Shown: positions 52,903-62,356 of the stretch, in pieces
How the letters are laid out: each line of letters opens with the position of its first letter
Position numbering within the stretch: the stretch's first letter is position 1
Assembly: GCA_031763025.1 (NCBI GenBank)
Contig: JASSKH010000014.1
Span: forward strand, 9,786,563 to 9,850,562
Reading direction: 5' to 3'
From: Macrocystis pyrifera
Lineage: Eukaryota > Sar > Phaeophyceae > Laminariales > Laminariaceae
DNA length: 64,000 nt
The notes under the pieces: model-generated
What the model was told of the DNA's origin: nothing
Seen by the model: only the letters and a program-made list of their open reading frames with translations
Database searches by the model: none
Position numbers and translations under genes: made by a program

Positions 52903-53287
52903 TCAACATTGACGGAAAACGCACGGAGCTCTATGTGGGCAGTCCGTCCTGTCCGGCGTTGGTGGCCGCTCGCCTGGTCGCAGCAGCAGCTGGTGCTGTA
53001 GGTAGCGCTGCTGCAGCAACAGCTGCTGCTGCTGCTGCTGCTGTTGCTGCTGCGGGTCCTGCTGCGGCGCCTCTTGCTTCGCCTGCGCGTGGAGGCTGCA
53101 AGGCAAGCGCTCAGCCCCTGGGGAGGGGACGATAGGAGCCATCCCCTCCTGCTTCCCCAGCGGGTGGAGGCTGCAAGGCAAGAAGCGCTCCGCCATGGGG
53201 GGAGAGACGATAGGAGGCATCCCCTGGTAAGACGCATCTAATATCTTGAGCTCTCTCTGTAGATCCTTAGAGTTGATCGGATTCCAC
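52903..53287 (-). CDS. Gene B terminal exon, WNPINSK and Gln-rich tail
   Basis: The acceptor TTTTTTTTGCCAG is followed by G TGG AAT CCG, giving WWNPINSKDLQRELKILDAS with the previous exon. Then comes a duplicated block (GMPPIVSPPMAERFLPCSLH and GMAPIVPSPGAERLPCSLHA), a poly-Gln run and a short Cys-containing end, stopping with TGA at 52903-52905. The Gln run is encoded by CAG on the minus strand. Confidence 0.75.
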
Positions 53288-56200
53288 CTGGCAAAAAAAA
53301 ATGTAACGAAAAAGCAAGAAGCGGACAAAACGCAAAAGTCAGAATCAAAATCTCCTATTTAGGAGGGGTCAGAACCAAAATCAAACATTTACGTCGTACA
53401 TATGGCGTCCCTGGTGGCTCGGTAGGTGGTCCGCGTGCCTATCAAGATCAATTTCGGGGGTTCAACTCTCACCGAGTGTATGCTCGCAGGGACTTTTTCT
53501 TGCATCAAAAATGATTAGCGGAAAGCGCGAGAGCGTGAGTTGGCTACATTCGATGAAAATCGACGAGCAGCGGGAATGCTGAACCCTATGCGCGACAAAA
53601 AATAAAGGAACGTACCGGGGGAGAAGGGACGACACCTGTGACCACGGCTTGTCCAGAAGATTGCTGAGGGTAAAGTAAAACCTCCTACGACTTAGACTGG
53701 GAAGTAAAAGTGATGATAAAAAAAAAATAAATAAATAAAAAAATACGAGCTGGTTCACAGCTGTAATGGTAATTTTTTTAATATATTAATTATCATTTTT
53801 TATCTTTCACGTCATCAGCGTTTTCGCGGCCGTTTGAAAATATTGTAACTTCAAAGTTGGTACTACGGGGGTCCATAGTTAACGGGACCAAATATTGTCA
53901 GTAAAAATAGGGAAATATATAGGTTTTTGTGTATACCATAGGTCCTGTTAACTGTGGACCCCCGTAATAGCTGAGTTGCTGAGCCTGCAGCGCATGTGCA
54001 GACGTCGAAGATACTTGGAATCCGATTACAGTAGTAGATTTCGCAGAGAAAGTGCTGACACAATCAATTCACGCACGGGGATTGTCAACACTGAAATATA
54101 TACGAAAGTCCGAAAAACCCGCGGTGCAGAGGTCACTAGCCTCGGTGTGAACACGCCTTGGGGCACGGAGAAACCACAGATACAATGTCTTCGTCATCGC
54201 TTCATCCGTTTTCTATCAAGAGATATCGCGCGCACAAGATCCCCAATACAAAGTAAAGATACCACAACGAGAGATACAAAATTCTGGTTTCGGGCTCCAT
54301 TTTTTTTATTCTCGATCTGAGATTTTGACACATGATTTGAAGCGCGTTAGTGCACGCATTGAAGCGAGGGCGTCGTGTTTTTTTTTTTTTTTTTTTTTCG
54401 CCCAATTTTCGGCCAAAACATCGGCTGGACTTTCATCGGAACCGCCCCAACCCAAAAAACCCCCCCACCAATTATCGTTTTTTTTTTCTTTCCGATATCC
54501 TCGCTTGAACAGTTGTGTTATACTTGGCACGATCAAGTTCCCCACAAAAGAAGAGTCAGGTCGAAATCCGCAAAAAAAAAAAAAATGAACCCCAAAAGTG
54601 CGCACGAGAATTTGGCTTTCCAGTCGGTAGTCAGAATCAGAACCAGGCACGTTTACGTCGGTCGTACTGTTTGTTGTCAGAATCAATATCACACACGTTT
54701 ACGTCGCACGTAGTCATAATCAGATTCACACACCAACAAAGTCTTGGACAAACCTAACACACACGCCTGGCGACGCACATGCAACGACCTTCGTAACGAC
54801 CATCGGAAGGGAAATATGAAGACCGAACGGTTCTTACAGCCCCTTAAAGATAGTTGGCCTGCATGGGTATATCCATCTATCTGCATGATCTAGATCACCG
54901 TGTTGTCGCTGGGCGGGGGGAAAAAAAAAAGGAGCGGCACGATCTGCATGATCTAGCGCACGTTTCCAGGGTTGGGTCTGAACCTACAAATAAGCAGACC
55001 CTGTACAACATCACGAAACGGCAGGTATACGGGCTACTATGGAGGACCATCGTTGGTGAGGACCCACCGTACACACAAAAAACCTATATATTACAGTGTT
55101 TTTACTATTACGGGGGTCCATAGTTAATAGGACCTATGGTATACATAAAAATCTATATATTTACCTATTTTTACCAACAAAATTTGGTCCCGTTAACTAT
55201 GGACCCCCGTAATAAGCATGTTCGGTCGTTACAGATGATCACCAGCACGTAGGTCGTTGTCTGCGAAACGTGCGGAAGGGTCCTTAATCCTCGTATTGAT
55301 AGCACCGCTTTGTGAACGAAACATACCTGGTATATTATATGTAAGTCTAGTGTACAGCAGTAGTTCCAAGTCAAGGTCTTCAAAGCGGGAATGCGGTGCC
55401 AAAAGGTCCCCTATGAACGAAGGGGGTATGAGGGCTAGTGTTAGGTTTGTCAGCTATCGACACCCGTCACTCGCAGTATGGGCATCATCAAGTATTGCGA
55501 ACCGTTAGGAAAATCCAACGAGTAGTCTTGACCCAAACATAACGAGAAAAGTCCCTGGCATATATTAATAGTAGTCTCACAGGGTCCCAAAAAACGGCCG
55601 AGATTTTAAAAAAACGACACACCTTGAAAAAAAGTAAGGACCGTTTGTATACTCGAATACCACTCTGACCGGGGATATAGGCGCCATTCGGACTCTGACA
55701 TGAATATCAAAGGGAGCTTATTTTTCGCGTCACAGAGTTATAATCAACAAGATCATTGTATTTCGCCACAGGCTGCGACGGAGTTTTTTTTTTTTTTTTT
55801 TTTCTCAACGAGCCGGCGTCAGGTACCGAAAAAAAAAAAAAGTCTAAATGTGAAATATTCTCACCACATGTTCGTACAGCGGCGGATGACCTCTAAATTG
55901 GAGGCTTCTTTGTGCCGGGTGTGCTTGACCCGATTGTCCCGTATCGCTTTGCGCATCGCGTTCTTCAATTCCGGTGTGATCACGTGTTCGCTGAGGTAGG
56001 CGTGCTGCCGCAGGGAGGGGGCGGAGGGCAGTGGGGGAGGGGGCGCACAAGCACGGGGGGAGAAGGACGCGTAAAATATCAACACAATAAAACGCTCACA
56101 AAACCGAGGGAAGTAACACGCAGCAGACGTTTTACAGGCGCGATCGCAGTGTAACACAACAGCTTGTAAAGGTGAGTGCCGACAACATCCTCCATCTCAC

Positions 56201-59200
56201 AGCTGAGCTTATTTCTTTTCATTTTTCATTGAAAACAAAAAATACTACGGGGAACCACAGTAAATAGGACCAAATCTTGTTAGAAAAATAGCGAAATATA
56301 TAGGTTTTTGTGTGTACCGTAGGTCCTATTTACTATGGCCCCCCGTAATAGTACTATTAACTACCACTCTGACCCGAAATATAGGGGCCGTTAGCATACA
56401 ATTATTCAATCTAAACGGTACTTATATTTTGGGTCAGAGTGGTATTCAATAGTAACTACGCTACCCGGTATCAGGCACGCAAGCTGTGAGTTTCGCCGAT
56501 TGATTGCCCTTTTTTTTTTTTTCAAGCCGCGTCATATCTTGGCCGCGTGTGTTCTACACGGTGTCCGAAATAAATTGGAAAGAAACACCTGATAGAACAA
56601 AGCAGACAAAAGCGAGCAACCACCGACCAACGAACCAACATTGTGGTACATTTTCATCCTCAGGCGTACCGGTAAAAATACCTGGTATAAACCCTTCCCA
56701 CACTAAATCCCATACTAAATCCAAGTACTTTGTCCCAAAAAACTGGGGGTGCAGATTTCTTGAGGGGATCATTAAGGTCACCACACTTCCACATAAAACA
56801 CGTACCGACAAAATAACAGACCATCCAACCTGTCACCGAGATTTTCAATTTTTTTTTTTTTTCCACAAAGCGTTTCTCCTTAGACACAACCAATCCAACT
56901 GACTCACCAACCAAACCAAACAAGCGATAGGGACAGCTACTAGCTAGTGTATTGCGAAGGAATTGGTTGAAAATCACATTGGTTGGGCTTCTTGCCAAGA
57001 GTGGCCAAAATTAGACTTCGAACCTAACTATTCCTGGGTTCTCAGGAAGGTTTAAGGAGGGGTTGGGTGCCAAAAGTGACCAAAATGACACTTCAAACCT
57101 ACATGCTCCTGGGTTGGGTTCAACTCTCGGGAAGGTTACATGGGGGGTTGAGTTCACATTTATCTACCGTACAAAACAAGACCACAAGGAACTCGACCAA
57201 AATGGGTTCCAACCAAACTCTTCGCGAAGACCTTAACATTGCCGCCGTACTCTCCGTTCCCGTTTTCGCTGCTCCCCTCCCCTCCCTTCTCTTCTCTCCT
57301 CTGTCCCTCTCACCGTAACATTCGTGCTCTTCATCTCCTCCACGAACTCCCACCACGTGGGGAGGCTAACCTTGTAGTTTTCGCCGGCGTTTAGACACCA
57401 GATGTTACCCCGACGCAAAACTTTCACCAGCGCGGCCACCTGTTAGTATTGACAACGAGGAGGAGGAGGAGGAGGAGGAGGAGGAAGAGGAGGACGGGGG
57501 GGGGGGGGGGGGGGGGGGGTGAGGAGAAAGGGGGGGGAGGAGGACGAGGAGGAGGCACTCAAATCAGAAAGGGGGTGGGAGGATGCTTTCCGTAGGTTAC
57601 AAGAGGTTGGGGCATCGGGATGCATCTGCATCTGAATCGCAGCAGAGCCGTATCGAGGGGATAGATAGCATGAAGGACACCCCCGCCAAAACCGTGGGAA
57701 GACACACGCACGCAAGCGATGAAAATACAAAAAATATGCATATAATGCGAAGCCACCCACAGACATCAGGGGACAGACGCGCACCCTGTTGATATACACA
57801 TACGAATCGCGGACATAGATCACGGAGACACACCTGTTCATCTCGGAACCCCTCGTTGAAGTTCTGGATGTACAGGGCCTGGCAATTGGTGTTGACGGTC
57901 AGAGCCTCGAGTACAGCGTCGATCACCGCCGTGTTGACGTCCGGTCCTAGATAGTGGTGCAGCTTCAACACCTCCACCTCCGGGTCGTTCATCCTGTAGG
58001 CGACCCCCGGACGCACAGAAATATCATGTCATCTCTACGGCATCGTCATGATCCATTCGTTGTGACTACATTTCTATCCTCGCGGAAGCAAGGCAAGGGA
58101 AGGCAAGGAAAGGCAAAAACCCTACCCTACCCGAGGCACCCACCGAAGCGAAGCCAGTCCCCGACCAAGCCAATCCTCTCCCAAACAAAGTCAACCTCCA
58201 ACCAAGCCAAAGCCAAGTCAACCCCACCCAACCTAGCCCAACCCGAGCCAACCAAATTGGAGGCGATTCGCTGACCGATCGACCGACCGACGGACCTACC
58301 GATCGAACAACCAATCCACCGATCACCCAACCAATAAACCACCCAACCGACCGATCGACCCACCTAATCTGTTCGAGCAACTTGATGACGTGAGCAGAGT
58401 CCAGCGCCGACGCCCCCGCAGCCCTCACCGACCGCCTGACCCAGTGTTGGTTACAGTCGCCCTCCGCCTCCACCAACCCACTGAAGGGAGTTCCAGCGTG
58501 TACGTAGCGTTAGGGGTGGGGGCGCGGTTGGGGATGGGGGGGGAAGGGCGTTAAAATGTGTATTTTGTGCGCTCGCCAACTATTGCATACGGGTGGGGGT
58601 GAGGGGAGGGGTCACAGCGCTTGTGAGGCATTGGGGCGGGGGGGGGGGGGAGAGGGGGGGGAGGAGGGGGAGAGGGGAGGGCGTGAAGTGTTCACTGTCT
58701 TGCGCTTGCCACGCACCACAAAACACAACTCCACGAGAAGCTCAGCCTTACATTCTCAGGGGGAAACAAGAACTTCGGGAGCGGCTATACTGAACTCAGT
58801 GTGGAACACACCCTTTCACACGTAGGACAGATAATCTAGATCATTTACAGATATATTGTCTATAGATAGATCATCCAGATAATCTAGATCCTCACCTGCC
58901 GTAAATACAGTGCAGCATCTGTAGCGTACAGGTCCCACGCAGGAAATATGCGCCAGATCATGCAGGTCATGCGGCTCCCACCTGGCAACACGAGCTAGAC
59001 CATACAGATCATACAGAAAATCTACCCTGAAACATCTAGATAATAAAAAGTGGCCATCGGTGATGTGCCCTCCGAGGCGAGCACCCTTTTTCGAACAATA
59101 ATTACATACCTACGTAGCCTCGACCACAAAAACCCGCTACCGCACCCACCTGTTCCTGTACGACAGCAAGGCCTTCGCCTCCGCCTTCGCTTTTTCCTCC

Positions 59201-62200
59201 ACCCCTGCCCACAGTGAGGTCGCATTGCTCGGCCCATCCTCCCCCTCGCTCTCGCTCACGAGCACGTGCGTCTCTCTCTTCTTCCTCGGCTTCCGCTTAG
59301 CCTTCCGCCGCACGACGCGCGGGCCATCCCCGCCTCCAACGTAACCCTCGAGGTTGGCGGCCACCGCAGCGGCAACGGCGGCGGCAGACGCGGCGGCATT
59401 AGCATTGTACTGCTCCTGCGCTTTCTCGTGAGACAGGTACAACGACCCGGTGGCGGCGTGCTCCGCCGCGACGGTTGCGTCGACCGCCGCCGCCTCCTCT
59501 GCCGCGGCTGCCGCGGCAGCGGCGGCGTCAAGAGCGGCACGGTCCATCCCGCACGACGCTCCCGCCCCGAGCACCGCCGCCAGCCCCTCCGGCGGGAGCC
59601 ACCTCAGAGAGAATTGCCCTTTATCCCATCCCCACCCCCATCCTCCTCCCCTTCCTCCTCCTGTACCGTCGTAGTCATCACCGCCACCACCGTCGCTAGC
59701 AGGTGCCGTACCCGCGCTGGCAAGCGGCGAGACGGGTACAGGAGAGGAGGCGCGCACAGTGTCCGAAAGCCCGAGGTTTCCTTCTCCGCCCGCGGCAGAC
59801 GCGACGGAAGAGCAAGCGGGGCTCGACGTCAAGCTCTCCCTCGCAGTGCTAGCGCTACTGTCGAACGAAGACTTGCGCCCGAGCCCTCCACCCTTCAGCA
59901 TAGGCGATACAGACCGTTCAATCATGCCCAGGGCAACAGGTGCGCGGTCCGCCAACCCGGGCGCTTTCGCCTGCAGCCCCGGGATAGCTCCCTCGTCGCA
60001 GTCACGCTTACCGCCCGCATTTCCAGCATCGCCCTTGTTGGAGGCCGCGGAAAACCAAAACGCCTCGACACCGGGGGTTTTGCCCTCCTGTGCCTCCTGC
60101 AAACCCGCCACCTTTTCAGCCATGACTCCAACCCCCGCCGGCGCTGCCGCGGATAGCTGTAGTTGCAGCGGAAGCGCTGGCGGACGTGCAAACGGTGGCG
60201 GTACCCTCCCCGTGTCAACACCACCCGCTTTGCTCCCGTCGACAACAAAGCGGAGCTCGCGGGGTCTCCAGGGCAGAGGCGTCGCTCGCCTGCATTCCAC
60301 GTCCATAGCGTCCTCCCTCCTCGGAGCGGCTTCCTCGACGGCCGTGGTTGCACGGGCGAGGGTGTCGAGGAGCGTCTCCAGCGGCTCGCTTCCGGACAGA
60401 CGCTGCGGCCGTGCCCTCTTCCTACTTTTGCCGGAAGCGGAGCCTTGTTTTGCTGGGTACGGCGACGCACCGTCGCGGGGACGCTTACCGCCGGGTGGAG
60501 CGGTCAAAGTTACGGACAACGAAGAAGAGGGTACCCCAGTCGAACTAACGGCCGGCGGGCAAGAGGGGTGTGGGGACAGCCCTCGGCCATGACCCTGCCC
60601 TCCGGAGCGCCGCTGTTGCGCCTGCAGTTGGGCTTCTTCAAGTGCTCGACGGGCCGCTACCACGGCCAGGAGGCACATCCCCTGATAGCTGCCGCCCGGG
60701 CACCGCTCGGCCTCGACCGCCGCTGGAGATGAGCCGGTGCCCTTCGCAACCACCCGGACGTCAACACCCCCGCTCCCACCTCTGCCGACACCGTTGCTGC
60801 TCTCGACCACCATCGACAACATCGGATGCCGAACGGCCTCGTCCGGACCGACTTTCTCCACCGAGGGTGGCTCCAAGGGCCTTGCTAAGACCGGTGCTAC
60901 CGGCGGAACCACCAAGCTCTCGACGCGCGGGACGCTCCCCAGCCGAGGAGGAGGAGGCGGATGTCCGATCCGTCGCTCGCCAAACTGTTCAGCGGTGGCA
61001 AGAGATGCCGCTTTCGTTCCTGCGTCACCCCCTTCCTTGGGCGCTGCCCCTACAGGGGTGGGCCTCGAAAATTCGCTCTGCACGGCTACCGACGAACAAG
61101 GTGCCGCTACCGTCAAAGCCCCCACCACTACCGACGCCTCTACTGCCACTGCCGCCACCGCCACTTCCGTCAAGCCCGCTGCCGCAGGCTCCCCAGAGCT
61201 GAGCCCTCCCGTCTGCTTCATCGCCGCAGAGGAGTTCCACTCTAGAGGAAGGACTTGGTCAGAAGAGGCTGCGGGTGTTAATCTACTTGGAGAAGACGTC
61301 TCCGTCGTCGTTCCAGCAGCGGGTGCCGCAACCTCTACCTCCATTGCTGCTAACGCTGATCCTGTCGCGGGTGCTGGCGCGGGCGGCGTTGATTGAACCT
61401 TTTCGGGCGAACTGGGGAGCGGGCTCGGGGGCGCTGAAGGCTTCGCTGGCGTAGAGAGAACCGTTGAAGTTGGCGTCGAGAGATCCGCTAGGGTTGGCGG
61501 TGAGATACCCATTGGAGTTGGCGTCGAGATCTCCATTGGGGTTGGTGTCGAGAGATCCGTTGACGTTGGCGTCGAGATATCCGATGGCGGTGACGTTGAG
61601 GAATCCGTTGGAGGTGGCGTTGACAGATCCTTTGGCGACAGAGTTGTGGGGGCGCCGCTGAAGTAGAAGGCTTCGGCGGCGTCGAAAGTTTCTCTGAAGC
61701 TAAAGGCTTCGCTGAATCCAAAAGCAGAGCTGGTGACGGAGCTTCCGTTGACATCGAAGATGAAGGCTGAAATGAGGTGAAAGGCTGCCTTGATGCCAAA
61801 GGCATGGCTGGTGTTGTTGAAGGCTGTCCTAACGCCAAAGGCGTCGCGGACGCCAAAGGCTTCGGTGATGCCGGAAGCGTCACTGACGCTGAAAGTCCCG
61901 CTGGTGCTGCAGGCCCCACCGGTGCTGAAGGCTTCGCCGATGCCAAAGGTGTCGTCGATGTCAAAAGCTCGGCTGATGCGGAAGAAGGTTCCTCGGTGGC
62001 AACGGGATCGGTGACGACTGCCCTTACGACAGCCTTGCCACTACTTCCTTCCTGCCCCGGTCCCTGCTCCGGCTCCTGCCCCTGCTTTTGCCGAGGGCTG
62101 TCGACGCCGGCGTCGGCTCCGGAAGTGGCGGTGGTAGTGGCGGCGGCGACCTTGGGCGATGCCGCCTTTCTGCTTCGTTTCCTCGGCGGCTTCTGTTGCT

Positions 62201-62356
62201 TCGCGGGATGCGTTGCCGCGTGTGCTGCCTGGTGGGGCGGCGGAAGGACAGCGGGAGGTCGAGGGGAGCGGACAGTGCTGCTTGAGTCGCTGTCGAGAAG
62301 AAGGGTACAGTTGATATACGCTACGAGTAACTCCGCGTGATTGGTGGTTCTCGTTG
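52903..62356 (-). CDS. Gene B: stramenopile LRR-like protein with long disordered N-terminus
   Basis: Six exons on the minus strand: about 62356-59150, 58480-58364, 57993-57834, 57439-57314, 56004-55865 and 53287-52903. All junctions from exon 1 onward keep phase and have GT-AG borders. The N-terminal part (about 1,060 codons) is Ser/Pro/Ala-rich and disordered, with basic nuclear-localisation-like stretches. The C-terminal part is a leucine-rich-repeat-like domain containing ALYIQNFNEGF, IWCLNAGENYKVS, HAYLSEHVITPELK and MWWNPINSK. I recognise this set from predicted proteins of diatoms and brown algae; their function is unknown to me. The tail is Gln-rich. A nuclear protein that binds a partner through the LRR-like face is the simplest guess. 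The 5' end is open, and exon 1 carries one frame break. Confidence 0.75.
53403..53752 (+). mobile_element. tRNA-derived SINE, copy 3 (gene B intron)
   Basis: Box A TGGCTCGGTAGG (53415-53426), box B-like GGGTTCAACTCTC (53458-53470), shared body, and a tail AAAAAAAATAAATAAATAAA. It is antisense to gene B. Confidence 0.85.
53863..53970. mobile_element. MITE M1, copy 11 (gene B intron)
   Basis: Complete copy in the long last intron of gene B. Confidence 0.8.
54855..54995. repeat. GATCT-family fragment, copy 9, inverted
   Basis: CATGATCTAGCGCACGTTTC and CAGGGTTGGGTCTG are the complement of the CCAGGAAACATGCGCTAGAT block. Confidence 0.55.
55033..55216. mobile_element. MITE M1, copy 12, half copy plus full copy
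   Basis: A decayed half (55033-55105, CACACAAAAAACCTATATAT) directly precedes a complete copy (55106-55216). This suggests insertion of one into the other. Confidence 0.75.
55865..56004 (-). CDS. Gene B exon 5
   Basis: 140 nt between CTGCGGCAG and ATGTG|gtgaga. It reads HAYLSEHVITPELKNAMRKA, IRDNRVKHTRHKEASNLEVI, RRCTNM. The final TG joins the first base of exon 6 to give Trp. Read without splicing, the sequence meets a stop at this point. Confidence 0.8.
56244..56352. mobile_element. MITE M1, copy 13 (gene B intron)
   Basis: Complete copy followed at once by an H3 hairpin (56363-56452). Confidence 0.8.
56363..56452. repeat. Hairpin family H3, copy 5
   Basis: TACCACTCTGACCCGAAATA and TATTTTGGGTCAGAGTGGTA pair almost perfectly. 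Confidence 0.75.
56975..57145. repeat. ~87-bp imperfect duplication (gene B intron)
   Basis: GTGGCCAAAATTAGACTTCG ... CCTGGGTTCTCAGGAAGG recurs as GTGACCAAAATGACACTTCA ... AACTCTCGGGAAGG. Confidence 0.7.
57314..57439 (-). CDS. Gene B exon 4, LRR-like core
   Basis: 126 nt, phase 0, between TACTAACAG and GTTACG|gtgaga. It reads VAALVKVLRRGNIWCLNAGE, NYKVSLPTWWEFVEEMKSTN, VT. The IWCLNAGENY segment is the hallmark by which I recognise the family. Confidence 0.8.
57834..57993 (-). CDS. Gene B exon 3, LRR-like core
   Basis: 160 nt between CCTACAG and GAACAG|gtgtgt. It encodes MNDPEVEVLKLHHYLGPDVN, then AVIDAVLEALTVNTNCQALY and IQNFNEGFRDEQ. The VLKL and ALYIQNF strands, separated by a Leu-rich helix, give one clear repeat of the LRR-like fold. 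Confidence 0.8.
58364..58480 (-). CDS. Gene B exon 2, start of LRR-like domain
   Basis: 117 nt between CCCTTCAG and GATTAG|gtgggt. It reads GLVEAEGDCNQHWVRRSVR, then ALDSAHVIKLLEQIR. The first base completes a Ser codon with exon 1 and the last two bases an Arg codon with exon 3. The Leu pattern fits the helix side of a ribonuclease-inhibitor-like repeat. Confidence 0.75.
58827..59050. repeat. GATCT-family element, copy 10 (gene B intron 1)
   Basis: Block order as in the reference. It ends at TCTAGATAATAAAAAGTG, about 100 bp from the exon 1 donor. Confidence 0.7.
59150..62356 (-). CDS. Gene B exon 1: Ser/Pro/Ala-rich region with nuclear-localisation-like signals
   Basis: Begins near 62330-62356 (two AG acceptors possible) with AELLVAYINCTLLLDSDSSS, then KQQKPPRKRSRKAASPK and repeats of PLASAKP type. 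The frame changes at a run of five C on the coding strand (plus positions 61648-61652); one extra C would join the frames seamlessly. Downstream come 24-nt repeats (DLSTPTST, EISTPTPM), Ala/Val/Pro-rich sequence, basic KSRKRARP, a poly-Ala helix, then RRKAKRKPRKKRE followed by the acidic VSESEGEDGPS. The exon ends LLSYRN plus two bases at AACAG|gtgggt. No start codon was identified. Confidence 0.65.

Noticed and set aside
59266-60592. Plus-strand frames of about 280-296 codons
   Set aside because: Shadows of gene B exon 1. The minus strand is continuous for nearly 800 codons and splices to a recognised domain.
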